Counted from the first letter of the stretch, positions 34,001 through 45,061 are shown. The stretch is 64,000 nucleotides of DNA from Aradus depressus (GCA_963662175.1 OY759222.1:10612222-10676221); one strand, 5' to 3'. Notes: generated by a model from the sequence alone, not told the origin. Program-made: numbers and translations.

Positions 34001-37000
34001 GAATTTTGTTCTCAAAGAAAAAGTTCCTCATGAAATTTCCGTTTCTTTTTTTTTATCCATTTCTTTTTCCAGTTCAACTTATAAATTTTACACATTTTTT
34101 GCATAAATGGACACAAAAAAAATGATAATAATAAACAAAAATAATTAAGAGTATGTGTTTAAATGAAATATTAAATTTTATCTGCTGTCCATCATTTATA
34201 CTTGGAGTACCTTGCATAGTTAAATTGATTTTTTTTTTGTTAACTAGGATGGTAGTAACGATTGTTAGGAGAAATATGTACAAGTACCAAAATAAATAAG
34301 AGAGAAAAAAAACTACTCAGAATGCATTATAGTGTGTTGTAGGGATTTTTCAGAAGAACAAGGAGAAATTACAAAAATAAATATATTTTCTAAATAAATT
34401 ACTTTATAAATGTAAGAAACAACATTTATAAGTATGAAAAAACTTCAAGTTGGCCCACTTGTTCATCGCAGTAGCTGTGTAATGTTTTTGTTATTTATTT
34501 TTTTTCAGGGGTAAAAAACGTTCATGCTTTAAGTTGTGTTATTAAGAAACAATCTTTGGATTACGACTTTACCTACTACACAGTGGGGTTCGCTACAGAT
34601 CTTCCCGTTCTTATTCTGTCCAAATCTCCTTCGATTCTTCCGGTATGTATAACTATTGACATTTTTGGTAATATGAAATATGTTCCTGAATTGGGAGAAG
34701 GGGATATTTTTTTAACCAGATGGGTGCCACACTCATACAGTTGTTAACCTGTAACAGTATTTTCCTTTTCTTGCCCGATTCTTTGTAGCTCTACTCCTCT
34801 ATTAATAAAACTTACAACTTTCTGTATTATTTAACAAAAATATTGTTTATTTTAGTGCTATTAGCTCCTATTGATTTAGACATTTGATGTTTCTATCATT
34901 GAATAATTAAGGGCGAAAATAAATGTCCGAATACATTTCTGCGATCTGTGTCAATATAATGGAAAGCTAATAAAATAAATGAAAATGTACGCCATCGTCA
35001 GCCGAAACCGGTACACTTTATGTATACATTTTTATGGGAGTTGACCGTATAAAAGTTGAACAAGTTCTTTGTTTTTATTTATATTCGTAAAATAAATGAC
35101 TGCACAGGGGTTGTAATTATTATTACTTTATTGTAATTCTTTTATTCTTATTTTATTTGATTGTGGGTCCGCCAAGATTATCAAGTTTAGTAAAACCAAG
35201 ATGACATTGAGGTTGAAAACATTATTGATATTTATCAGAATCCTTTTCTATACTACTATAGAATACATTTGTATATTACTTATAATCTACAGGTTCCTTG
35301 CTGCGTAGAGTCATCTACCGCGATTTCTGCTGGGCTTCGGATTTCTTCAATATTCTACTGACTAGGTTAAACTTGATACACGTTTTCACTTCTTTCCATT
35401 TTTTAGGATCGTTTCATATAATAAAAATTGAACTGACACAAAATTCTACAAAACTCACATCTCAAACAGTTGGGACCTCCTCGAAGATGGCTCTCCACAT
35501 CCTCCCTCACACTCTTTCCTGCGCACCGATTGGCTGCCCATGTCAGATGGCCCACATTCTTCCTTATGTGGTATTGCTGCTGACTTCATCGTCCTTCTCT
35601 CTTCTTCCGCCAAGTCCCTGGCCCCCACCTTTCAGACTTTCACCTGCATTGTCATTTTTACTTAAATATATTAAAACATTTAATGTCCATATATTTTGCA
35701 TATTACAGGGTATAACATAAGTCTAATTACAAGCCTGTTTGGTACTCCCTCCAAATTTTTCATATTTTCGCAAGTTATGCATCAATATTTTGGATAACAT
35801 TTAAAAAAAATAAGACTTATATTCCTATGTTATAACATTTAGGGGATTATTTAACCTGATGATACTGTTTATTATTGTTCCATAGTCTGATGCAAAGATA
35901 CCATTGAAACCTGATCAAGATATTTCTCCTGATAAAATTGAAGAAAGTTTTGAAGCTGTTAAAATATTTTTAAATGAAACTTTAAGCAATAAACTAAGAT
36001 TGTATCTTACACTCGCTCCCAGTATTTCATTTGATTTGTCGGACGAGTTACAAAATGTAAGTATATGTGTATATTTTTTTATTGCTTCATAGCGTTTTTC
36101 TTTTTTTTTTTTTTTGCATGAGACGATGAAATCAAAACATATACTGTTAATTATGAAAGTCTTTTGTTGGTAAGATTATAAAGAGAAAACTGTGAATTTA
36201 TTTGCTACAATAGTTTTGTTCAAAAATAATAGCTTGGTAAAAAAGTTCTGTTTTTTGTTTGAACAGAATCAATTATTACAATCAAGTGTGCTTAGTACCC
36301 ACACGTTAAAGGGCTTTGTTGGCCAATTTTTTTATTTTTATTTTTCATTTGTCGCTTCAACTGCTTTGGTTAATAGCAGGTAACCCATTTTTATTTTGTC
36401 ACCACAGAGGCGGGCTACGTTACCGGGGTTATTTACTATTTACAAACCCCAGGAGAGAAGTTGTATCTATGAAATAATGGGATTCGAACCCACGCCCGTC
36501 GTTGGTGAATCAACAACAATGTCGAGCCCCACCTCCTGACCCTTTGAAATGCGCTCAAAATTAATAGATATCTTCCTTATGGAGTTTTGAATTAACATAT
36601 GAAATTTTATGTCGATACTTCCCTTTGCCCAGTTTGGTTGAAAATCAAAGGGTGAGGTCATTAGAGGGTTCTGGATCCACATATTAAATTTCATGCTAAT
36701 ACATTAATTGATTATTAATTTGAACTTGTTCACAGACTATCCAAGATGACTTCGTTTCTCTGCGACAACATGACCCAACAGCCACTCCTGATGATCTACA
36801 TGAACTGCTCGTTCTTGCAAGGTAACCACTCATAAAGATTGATGTAACTTTTCAATAATAAACAAAATCTCAAAATAACAATGTGAAAGGAAATAGAGGT
36901 TCTGTCGTGTAAATTAGTAAAATTCAGTATTTGACCAATGTGTCGGAAACTATTTATTTATTTCTTCAGGGCCTGACAGAATATAACAAACAAATTATTT

Positions 37001-40000
37001 GATTTTATCATTACGGAAAGTAAGATAACTAGAAAAACATTCATCTTAAAAAGAGGTGGAGAAAAAATAGAAATAAGTACCTATGTACAAATAATAAAAA
37101 ATAAAAATTACTAACATAATGACTCGAGTGGATTCACCACACATATCTACTCGAGTCATTCATTATAAGGTCATTTTTATTTATTTTTTTTTTTTATTTT
37201 TTTATATTTATTTATTACTACATTGAAGCCTATTGAGGCTTATTGTAGAGAGTTGGGTTACAATTTGAATATACGTTTTATATAATAATAAAGTAAGAAT
37301 AGCACACTTAATAAATTTTCTAAATATCTAAATATTAAAAAATAAATGCGCACATTTACTTATATATGCAAAACAGAAAAATATACACTTTTTTATACAT
37401 ACATACATACACATATACATATGATAATAACTTTAAATAAAAAAAAAAAAAAAAACTAATAAACATTAAGTCAAACCACTTTGTACTTAAACTGTAAATA
37501 ATAAATATTTAACAAAAACTTAATATGAGAAATCTAACTTTAAAATTCATTTCCAATTATCTTTTTTTTTTTTATTTGTATTGTAAGTTAGATTTTTTTT
37601 GATTTGTTTTTTTATAATGTTTGCTTTTTTAAATTAATAGCATTTAGAATATAGTAATAGACATTAATTTGCTCCATAGAAACAATCTCTAATATTCTAA
37701 TAATATTACTTTCGTCTTCATCAGAGTTTTTAATATATTTAGATAAATATCTTTCTCTAATATTATTACACAAAGGACAGTTTAATACAAAATGAACAAT
37801 ATCTTCTTTGAGTTCTCTAGAACAACATCTACATTGATCCTTTTCAAAAATGATTTTTTCTTTATTTATATACAAACTGATATGGTGTTTAGAAGCCAAA
37901 CGTAACTGGCCTACTGCTCTAATTTTATTAATATGACAATTAAATAACATATGGCAACTCACAGAACCAAAAGAGCACATGTTTCTATAATATAAGTTAT
38001 ACTTGGAGTTGAGGATTTTTTCAACATCTTTACTGATACTGAGATTATTTTGGAATGAAGTTATTAAATTATTAAATTCATTTTCTACAATTTTGGCATT
38101 TTGAGATTTCCAGACGTCATAAGCTCCTATAGAAGACAGGCTATTTCTTAGTTCAAGGGTCCAATTAAAAGGCATATTAGAAGACTCTGAAAGCTCGGAG
38201 TCTATTGTAGCACATTTTAGGGATTGTTTCATCACTTAGATGAAGTAGACTGGTCCACCATTTGATCATTTTTTTAAAGATTTTATTACTCGTGTGAACT
38301 GATTTATTTATTATTTATATATATAATTTATTTTAGAGGGCGCCGGAACGTGGGTTCGAAACCCGACCGAGGCCCTTTATTTATTTTATCTGGGAGGTCA
38401 AATAAACCTTCGGATGGGACGTTAAGCGATGGTCCCGAGCCTGTACTTTGTCAGGTACTCGTTAAAGACCCCTGGCCTAGGTCAATAAAAATTTAGGGTA
38501 GGCAAAATGTAGGACTCTCATTGTAGAGTCGACTCATGTCCACCAGAGCGACGAAAGAGCGCTCTGGTAGTAGGCGATATGATTTCGTAGTTATAGCCCG
38601 GGCATGAGTCATAAAACCTAACCTATAATTTATTTTTATTTTTTCTCCATCTCTTTTTAAATAATGTTTTTCTAGTTATTGTCCTTAATAATAAAACCAA
38701 CTAATTTGTTTGTTATATTCTGTTGGTCCCTGAAGAAGGAAATAAATAGTTTCCTAAACATTGGTCAATTACTGAGTTTTTTATTTACAGGAAAGAGCGT
38801 TGATATATTTCCTCTATATTATATTAATTATTATTTAACTAATGACTATGTAGTAAAACCTCGATTATTTGACACAAGTCGGTGAATCATGTATTTCCCC
38901 AACACGAATTATTTAATTTAGTTATCGCTCTCCCTCCAAACTACTATTGACTGTTCGGGCTTCAAATCTATAATTGACTTACATAGGGACTTCTGAATCC
39001 TCATACTAAATTTTGCATCGATACATTCATTACATCGGCAGTTATTAGGGTTTTTGAGTGGAGCCTCCTTTGATTCCCCCTTCCCTTCGGTCGATTCAGT
39101 TGAAAATTAATATTCATGGCTGTCATCCTTTACATAATTTACATATGAAAATATGTAATTCCCTTAAAAACTCGGTATCGAATTTCTGACCAATTACATA
39201 ACTTCCCCTATACTTCGTATAGCTGGGGAAGTAAACGGTGGTACAGCCAGTTAATTGTTCGGTATGTGGAGGATCTTATTGTTGTCGAAAAATCGTAATA
39301 CCGTTTGTTGTTGACTGACGCTACTGCCTGAAGGTCCGGTTTGGGTATCACTTTTAGAAACACCTCAGTATTGTCAGAACAAATGTAAGATGTTCTCAAT
39401 CATTCTGGGTAAATCAACAGGGGAAGTTATGTAATCGGTCAAACATTCTATGCGGATTTTCACAGGAATTTCATGTTTTCCGACCTCCCGATAGAATCAA
39501 TGTAACATCACGAAATTGTATATGTGAATCCAGAAGCCTCTAACGACAACAGCTATCGAGTTTCAGCCAAACCGGCCAAGGGGAAGGGGGGGATTAGGGG
39601 AGAGGCTAACTCAAATACTCTAAAGTGCCGTTGTAATGAATGTATCGACACGAAATTTGTTATGTATATTCAAAGTTCTATAAAGACATCATCTATTAAT
39701 TTTCAGCTGAATCAGCCAGAAGGGAGAAGTGATCAGATTGGGTTAGGCTATATAGGAACTATTATAGGCGCTGGAAATGTTTTCTCTAGAATACAAATAG
39801 GTTACCTGATTAAAAAGTTGTCGGTGAATCATAGGCAATGTATGTCACCAGCTCGCAACTATTCCCGCCTCTAAACTCATCTTCTTCGCTCTAATATATG
39901 CAAGTGACTTTTTTTAACGTGAAGCCACGCGTATTTCCAAGTTGCAATTTCAATCCCTTCCTTAACCTACCTGATTTACCTATGAGAACAGTTCTCACTC

Positions 40001-41780
40001 AGCAAACTTGTCTTAGATTGTTTACCTGACCGAGGGTAATGCCGAAATCTGTAGTCTTTATATATTTTTTTGTGGAATACACAATATTTCAAAAAATAAT
40101 TCTAGGTTAGGTTAGGTTAGGTTTTATGACTCATGCCCGGGCTTTAACTACGAGGTCATATCGCCTACTACCAGAGTGCTCTTTCGTCACTCTGGTGGAC
40201 ATGAGCCCGACTCTACTGTGGGAGTCATAAATTTTGCCTACCCTAAATTTTTTATTCACCTAGGGTAGGGGTCTTTAACGAGTACCTGACATCGTACAGG
40301 CTCGGGACCATCGCTTAACGTCCCATCCGAAGGACGGCGTATTTAAGTTTATTTTACCTCCCAGATAAAATAAACTAAGGGCCTCGGTCGGGTTACGAAC
40401 CCACTATCTTGAGCTCAGAAGTCAAGCACGCAGACCACTGAGCTACCGGCGCCCTCTGTATTTTGTGTAGAAACTAAATAGAAAGATACAAATAAATAAT
40501 ATTAAAATAAAGAAACATAGACATACTCTTTATAGAAACAGAAAGAAATTGTGGAATCAATTAGAAAACATAAAGAATTCAAAATTATATTTAAAAAATA
40601 AGTCATTTGAAGAGGGAGAAATTTTTAAAATAGTAGCAGCTACGACACAAAAATAAAAAAAGAAAAGAAAAAAAAATTGCAGAAATAATTATATAAAAAA
40701 ATAAATTGATCTTGTCTTGGGAGGTTAAGTTTTCATCAATTAATTATACTTCAATAAGAAATCATAATATTACATAAGCAATAAATTAAATATCATTTTT
40801 CTTGATTTCTAAACCTTCAGTGAAATATAAAAATACATCGTTGATCATTTCAACATCTAAATTGATTATCAAAAAACTCCACATTTGATTCTGAGTCAAG
40901 AAAATTAATAGGTGTGGTTCTTGTAGGGTTCTGGATACACATGTTGTGTGGATAGATCCTTTCTATTGGGAGTTATTGTGTTCACAGACAGACTTAGACA
41001 GACAGAGTTAAAAATTTTCACAATATGTCTGCATTTCTCAACCTAGAAGTCAAAGTAGATGTCATTTATATGAGGAAAGAATAGTGAGTTTTGAAATAAA
41101 AATGACGTATTTAAAACTCAAATTTTTTACCAAGAAAATGAAAAGGTAATTAATGTGTTTTGATGAAAAATATATGCACCATTCGATTCAGTGAGTCCGA
41201 GTGAAAATGAACAAATGAGGAGCTGCACAGAAATTTTCCATAAGGCTATCTGTGGATTTTGGTAACTTTGAGGAATGTATCCAATTCAATTAAATGCATC
41301 TTAATACTGTAAAATACTAGTTGGTTTTGGAAAAAAAAATGTTTGAGAATTAATAGAAGTCGTAAATCGGTATAGCTATCATGGCAATAGAGATTTTTCT
41401 TTATTGAAAAAAAAAAAAAAAAAGAAATAACCAAAATAATTATGTACTGGCTATTGCTCAGAAGGCGCCTGTTATACCAAACGATCGATTGGTCTTGGAG
41501 AGAGAGCAAACAATTGATTAATTCTGGGGAAGTATTTAGCCGGTGATTCACCGACTACTTTTCGTCTTTCCTTTTTCCGGTATTCCGTTGATCTTGTTTC
41601 CAAACGAATAAAAGAGGTTTTACTCTGTATACATAAACAAAATTTTCATATACAAAATTTTCATATACTTCATTATCTTCTAGGTTTATGTCGATGAGCT
41701 ATGGGCAGTCAAACCTGACTAAAGATGTATGGGAAAAGACAAAAGCGATGGTTGTTGAACGAAAAGCAAGACTACGATAA
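28082..41780 (+). CDS. MCMBP: Mini-chromosome maintenance complex-binding protein (MCMBP)
   Basis: Nuclear partner and chaperone of the MCM replicative helicase subunits. Coding exons: 28082-28174, 28267-28449, 28523-28624, 28792-28901, 29494-29605, 31048-31358, 32019-32189, 32542-32651, 34509-34642, 35886-36056, 36736-36821, 41684-41780. All junctions are GT/AG with agreeing phases, giving 559 codons plus TAA. Family landmarks in order are VRFKGMIQDMPNPVFY and SGKYRDILSCN, an acidic low-complexity linker (ERKRNCEDMEVDNAE, DSSETSTCTTTPG), and PRLHVVAFRPVDTLNPLM. Further on are LLQLSANTHLIVDET-type sequence (here GVLQLSANTHLIVDETKLDE), LDYDFTYYTVGF, DDFVSLRQHDP…DDLHELLVLAR and WEKTKAMVVERKARLR. 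It is shorter than the human protein (about 640 aa), mainly in the linker. The last intron is 4.9 kb and full of repeats. AATAAA occurs near 42009. Confidence 0.95.
30190..30275 (-). repeat. SINE-A fragment
   Basis: gttaactacgagattatatcgccttctaccag and ggtgaacatgggtccgtctga are the SINE-A 3' half read backwards, diverged. It lies in MCMBP intron 5. Confidence 0.55.
30535..30765 (-). repeat. PLE-like repeat with hammerhead-like motif, family B
   Basis: Shares with 34915-35080, 46605-46740, 54695-54830 and 55480-55550 the segments gaatacatttNtgcgacctgtg, aaagctaataaaataaataaaaaca, ttttatattgtctaatttcac and atatatacataaagtg. On the minus strand at 30685-30652 it reads GUG, CUGACGA, a shortened stem II, GAA, ACCGGU, C and CAC. 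GUG pairs with CAC. The stem II deletion probably inactivates it. Confidence 0.6.
31527..31660 (-). repeat. SINE-A fragment
   Basis: gggctttaatcacgaagtcatatcgcctac, tttcgtcgcgtcc and gactctgctctgggag are SINE-A 3' body sequence read backwards, within MCMBP intron 6. Confidence 0.65.
32672..33390 (-). repeat. Repeat R copy carrying a nested MITE
   Basis: It starts acttccctagcttatcgctcagaaattcaatgcg, runs through tcaacggaatttcatgttttcc, a run of 20 G at 32861-32879 and ctattaattttcagc, and ends near the ggtgaatcacagg palindrome at 33375. The MITE at 33044-33297 sits inside. The paralogous copy at 39415-39850 lacks it. Confidence 0.75.
33044..33297. mobile_element. MITE with TGAAGAGCAC ends (copy 2)
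   Basis: The same element as 18343-18599, about 95% alike by eye. It has inverted termini tgaagagcac … gtgctcttca and TA on both sides. Comparison with the uninterrupted repeat R copy (ttaggctatataggaactatt at 39750-39770) shows the insertion and a TA duplication directly. Confidence 0.85.
33395..33775 (-). repeat. Repeat R internal units
   Basis: Three successive internal units: gaatgtattgatacgaaattcc…, gaatatatcgacatgaaatttt… and gaatgtattgaaacaaaatttagtgtgaggattcagaagcc, each followed by an aattttNagccgaa-like segment. These are divergent tandem units within the element. Confidence 0.6.
34915..35080 (+). repeat. PLE-like repeat, hammerhead family B, truncated core
   Basis: atgtccgaatacatttctgcgatctgtgtc…aaagctaataaaataaatgaaaa is joined to gccatcgtcagccgaaaccggtacactttatgtata. 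The 3' half of the motif (GCC, GAA, ACCGGU, A, CAC) is intact. The CUGACGA half appears only as an inverted remnant (tcgtcag), which suggests an internal rearrangement. Confidence 0.55.
36415..36493 (-). repeat. SINE-B fragment
   Basis: ggttatttactatttacaaaccc, aagttgtatctatgaaataa and gggattcgaaccca correspond to the SINE-B body and B box (minus strand). It lies in MCMBP intron 10. Confidence 0.55.
36530..36735 (+). repeat. Repeat R fragment reaching an MCMBP splice acceptor
   Basis: R segments (gctcaaaattaatagatatcttccttatgg, gaaattttatgtcgata, ggttctggatccacatattaaatttcatgctaatacatt) continue into cttgttcacag, which is also the 3' splice site of MCMBP exon 11. In other R copies the equivalent position reads cgtgttcacagacagac. 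Confidence 0.6.
36933..36973 (-). ncRNA. Hammerhead-like motif, family A, degenerate
   Basis: On the minus strand: GGCC, CUGAAGA, a stem-loop ending tttcc, then GAC instead of GAA, an ACAU remnant of the palindrome, U and GGUC. Core residues are mutated, so it is a relic. Confidence 0.4.
37560..38240 (-). pseudogene. LINE ORF2 C-terminal fragment
   Basis: An open minus-strand frame of 207 codons (38235-37612) ending in a zinc knuckle CRCCSRELKEDIVHFVLNCP and LCNNIRERYL. This is the CXCC…H…C layout of LINE C-termini. The A+T-rich codon use differs from the GC-rich LINE ends elsewhere in the window, so it is another LINE lineage. A T-run at 37562-37571 follows the stop on its 3' side. The 5' part is missing. 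Confidence 0.7.
38336..38626 (+). repeat. SINE-A copy, head deletion, CCTAA tail
   Basis: gagggcgccgg is joined directly to aacgtgggttcgaaacccgaccgaggccc, so the A box is deleted but the B box is intact. The body is normal, and it ends gcatgagtcataaaacctaacct, a short telomere-like tail. Confidence 0.85.
38725..38766 (+). ncRNA. Hammerhead-like motif, family A, degenerate
   Basis: GGUC, then CUGAAGA (38730-38736), a stem of ggaaa/tttcc, UAA instead of GAA, ACAU and U, then GGUC. The surrounding sequence (tgttatattctg before, attactgagttttttatttacag after) matches 7500-7585 and 54970-55050. Confidence 0.45.
38879..39234 (+). repeat. Repeat R copy, both ends present
   Basis: It opens gtcggtgaatcatg (a damaged version of the palindrome) and ends ccaattacataacttcccctatacttcgtatagctggggaagtaaa. 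In that tail CTTCCCC and GGGGAAG form a hairpin closed by TATAC/GTATA. Confidence 0.75.
39415..39850 (-). repeat. Repeat R copy (empty site for the MITE)
   Basis: It runs from aggggaagttatgtaatcggtcaaac to gttgtcggtgaatcatagg. It is the close paralogue of 32672-33390 and reads ttaggctatataggaactatt uninterrupted where that copy has the MITE. Confidence 0.75.
40103..40457 (-). repeat. SINE-A full copy with TTAGG tail
   Basis: The plus strand begins (ttagg)3 at 40105-40119, then ttttatgactcatgcccggg and the complete body. It ends in the tRNA-like head (…gggttacgaacccac…, ccactgagctaccggcgccctc). The B box has one change (gttacgaac). Confidence 0.9.
40463..40657 (+). other. Short A-rich open frame, unidentified
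   Basis: A lysine/asparagine-rich frame includes RKKLWNQLENIKNSKLYLK and EEGEIFKIVAATTQK before a stop. The end resembles C-terminal tails of LINE or transposase proteins, but I cannot place it. It follows a SINE-A head directly, within MCMBP intron 11. Confidence 0.3.
40880..41010 (+). repeat. Repeat R fragment
   Basis: aaattaataggtgtggttcttgtagggttctggatacac and attgggagttattgtgttcacagacagac are standard R units near the 3' end. Confidence 0.6.
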
Positions 41781-42329
41781 TAAAAATATATAATTAGAAG
41801 AAAGAAAATCAATTGTAAATTTTTCTGACATGTATATATTTTTTAAAGATTTAAAAAAAAAAAAATTTTTTTCAAGTTTAGGGAAGTGTTAAGGTTCCTT
41901 ACACAGAGAACTTGTGATCCGTTGTTTTGTCGGAGGGAGATCGTCTGTTGATGTATGTTTCCTTTTGTAAACTGGTCTTCTCACACATTTCATTTTTTCT
42001 TTTCTGAAATAAAATATTTTGTTAACATTGCATTCTATTCTGTATTATTATTTCATTTTGTTTTTACCACAGGATGATAAATCAGGGTGTAGTTTCATTG
42101 ATGAAGTTGGCCAGTGAAGCCAACCTTTTCCAAAATCAGTGCCACTACAAATGATCGGGTCAATGTTTTTGACTTCCCTATCTCAACGAGGTCCCCAAAG
42201 TGCTTTACTAAATAAATAATTTAAAATTTCATGGTTAGAGGCAGATACAATAATCCTCTTCCTCATCTGAGTCACAACTCGTACTTCACCGGCCATTTTC
42301 ACACTAGTTTACCCTATATATTATATTTA

Positions 42330-42332
42330 CAA

Positions 42333-42360
<28 letters not shown>
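42330..42360. repeat. (TA)n microsatellite
   Basis: An alternating TA tract in the region immediately 3' of MCMBP. A similar (TA)n tract occurs at 62255-62277. Confidence 0.8.
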
Positions 42361-42364
<4 letters not shown>

Positions 42365-42387
42365 ATAAAAAAAAAACGTGTGCATGC

Positions 42388-42535
42388 GGTCCCTCGGAGG
42401 GGCCTTTAAGCTTTTGATTCCGAGTCAGAATCAAAATTTAGAACACTCATAGTAGTCGGGCTCATATCATGATAATCCTCGGGTAGTAGGCGATATAACT
42501 TCATACTTATAGTCCGGGCATGAGTCACAAAAACA
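42388..42535 (+). repeat. SINE-A fragment
   Basis: ggtccctcggaggggc…, tcatagtagtcgggctcat, tagtaggcgatataacttcatac and gtccgggcatgagtcacaa correspond to the 3' half of the SINE-A body. Confidence 0.65.
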
Positions 42536-42910
42536 ATAACTAACAAACGAACCTCAAGATTCTTCAAAAAGTTTACAGAAACTAAGGAGAGCCCTCAGAA
42601 ACGTATAATATATATATATATTATATAATATAAAAAGTGTGATACCTCATAAGTTGTTTGAGATATCCCAATCTCAAAAAGTGACACATTTTCTTCCGCC
42701 TTTTTAAATTTGAAAAAAAAAAAAAAAAGGTTTTTCCAACGTAACATATTTTGCACATATTGGAAGTACCTTTATTTATTTTTTTTTTTGCAAAATAACA
42801 CCGGCTCTCGCTTAGGGTCATTCATTATTTTACATAATTGGTGCAAAATAGTTTAATGTTAACGAGGTGCATATCTCCAAATGTTTGCAATGGAATGGTG
42901 CCAAACTTAC

Positions 42911-44697
42911 TCTCTAGCGTCGATGATCTCCAGAAGGAACTCTGTGAACTTGTCCCACTGATAGAGCTCTGGGTCGTTGATCTTGTCCCACTCAACCCGG
43001 AGAGCTCCCTTCAACCGGCTTGCAGCTATCTTCACCCATTCGTCAGACGAGACCCCGGCATTCACCATGATGTCTCGAGCCTCCTTCAGGAACCGCAGTG
43101 CTGAAGGCCGCTTTTGACCACGGCACACAGGCAACTCGTTCGTTCTCTACACATCAAACATTGTTAATTGTGAAGAAACGTATATGAAAATCCAAGTTCA
43201 ATAACAAATTTGATAGTTAAAAGTTACTTGGAGATAGAAACAGTTATTTCATGTTTTCTCAGATACTATTGATCCTACGTGCGTCAGTTGTTGACTTGGA
43301 AACGGAAATATGTAATGAAGGCTTTAATTTATTTATTTTTCTCAAGAGAAACTTCATTTTCATTAAAGCAATAAATGAGGGCGCCGGTACAGCTCATAGG
43401 TAGCGTGTTTCCTTATTGAGCTCAAGATCGTGGGTTCGAAGCTTATTATATCTGGTAGGTAAAATAAACTTAAGCACGCCATCCTTCGGATGGGACGTTA
43501 AGCAATGGCCCCGAGTCTGTAGGATAACAGGTACTCATTATAGATCCCTGCCCTAGATGAATAAAAATTTAGGGTAGGCAAAATTTAGGACTCTCATACT
43601 AACTATTAACGCTATACATCTCTTTGAATTAATTCTCATATTTTTAACGAAAAACGGCTTTAATCGATAAAAAACAATAAATGTACGTCAAGGTTGAAAA
43701 TAAAAATATAGTCTGACCTCTTACAGATTTTAGCCGGCTTTCCATATTGCGCTCATCGTCAGGCAGTTTGATGAAACATTCAATTTAAAAAGCAAATGAA
43801 TAAAATAAAACTCCAATAAATATAAAATACAAAACGACAAATTTTATTCATTTGCTTTTTAAATTATGTTCTTTTGGATGTTCTAATAGACTGCCTGATG
43901 ATTAGGGCAACCTTGAAAGTCAGCTAGAATAAAATCTGTGAGGGATCAGAATATATTCTTATTTTGCAACCTGTGACTTCTGTCTACATCAGCCATATTC
44001 ACTTTAATAAGTGTACGCGTATTTCTCATGAACGGTTGCTGTGCGGTGTTTGATCCCGTTGTGAGTTTAGCTCAGCTTGAACTTTGACCTCAAGATGGAT
44101 TTTAGATAGCCATTTATTATGGAAGTGATTTTACCTGTTGAGAACATTATAAAGGCAGAGCTATACTTTCTCTATACTTACTATGAGGCACTTCATCTTC
44201 ATGGCGTGTCCCTTCTTGGAGAGGAGCCACACTTCTCGTCCAGTGAGGTGAGCCCGCACCTCGTCCAGACCGCTTTCCAACCAGATGATCTTCTCCCGAA
44301 GAGACAGCTTACTTGAGATGCAACTTAGATCGTCGAAAATGGAACCTCGAGATCCCCCAAGCTTCACATCCGTCAGTACCACGTCACACTCTTGTCGTTT
44401 GATCCCCGTTGGGCAACGTCTTTTACCAACCCCAAACTCCATCTTCTCCTTCAGACTCGTCCTGCTCTCGTTCGAGATTAGATCCTCTCCGCTCTGAGTC
44501 GAGCGTTCTTCTTCCGACCTCTCATTTCCCGAAGATCCGCTATAGTCTTCTTCTTCTTCATTTCCTGGGGCCTCCAATGGCTCGACTGACTGAGAATGAG
44601 TGTCTTTCTCTGGTTTACTATTTTTTATTGGTACATTTGCTAAAGTGTTGACACAAAATACGGACGAGGAAAAAGTTGGCAACTCTTTCGCATCCAT
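42911..44697 (-). CDS. Unidentified protein with Gag-like domain, 3' end not found
   Basis: Two minus-strand exons, 44697-44182 and 43146-42911, joined by consensus sites (donor atagtaagt, acceptor tgtgtag) in matching phase. Exon 1 (172 codons) starts MDAKELPTFSSS. It has an acidic, serine-rich stretch (GNEEEEDYSGSSGNERSEEE), then a charged, possibly helical segment LREKIIWLESGLDEVRAHLT. Exon 2 (78 codons) has ALRFLKEARDIMV, then EWVKIAASRLKGALRVEWDK and WDKFTEFLLEIID. The spacing of W/L residues (AAsrLkGaL…W…WdkFteFl) resembles the retrotransposon Gag fold (PF03732 type). It ends in a donor (GA|gtaagt), so at least one more exon should lie below 42911. A phase-compatible but weak candidate is 42303-42183. 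No known host family was recognised. Confidence 0.6.
43378..43605 (+). repeat. SINE-A copy, 3' truncated
   Basis: Head gagggcgccggtacagctcataggtag…gtgggttcgaag with a broken B box, then the body to aatttagggtaggcaaaatttagg. It lies in the intron of the Gag-like gene. Confidence 0.8.
43735..43929. repeat. Inverted pair of hammerhead-like motifs, family C
   Basis: Minus-strand motif at about 43768-43732: GC, CUGACGA, a degenerate stem II, GAA, AGCCGGCU (palindrome) and A. Plus-strand motif at 43895-43926: CUGAUGA, a stem around GCAA (agg/cct), GAA, AGUCAGCU and A. Between them aaagcaaatgaataaaat and attttattcatttgctttt are inverted, so the pair forms a fold-back of about 190 bp. Confidence 0.5.
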
Positions 44698-45061
44698 GGC
44701 ATACAAAAAAAAATAATATACAAACTTTTGAAGATAAATGATTCCCTCCCTCAAAAAAGCTTAGCCCTAAAGATTGGAATTTATTTTCAAAAATTAAAAA
44801 AAAGATAGCTTAGAATTTTTTACATTCAGAACTAAACTAAACAATAGATATTAAAAACAAATGACCTAATATTTGCATATGATTTACATAAACCCATTAT
44901 ACATTTTTAAAATAAACAATTATAATACATATTACAATTTATTTATTTTTTATCCATTAATTCTAGTTTTTGTTATTTATAAATATATATACTTTTTTTT
45001 GTAATTTAGCATCGCATTTATGACATCCTGAACCGAACTAATTTTCTTTGTTATTCATTTA

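Noticed and set aside
42183..42303. Third exon for the Gag-like gene (frame DVKMAGEVRVVTQMRKRIIV…)
   Set aside because: The phase fits, but the acceptor lacks a pyrimidine tract, and other frames in the same stretch also look open (KHFGDLVEIGKSKTLTRSFV). The region may be transposon-derived.
44285..44651. Two plus-strand frames of 70-80 codons
   Set aside because: They are antisense shadows of exon 1 of the minus-strand Gag-like gene.
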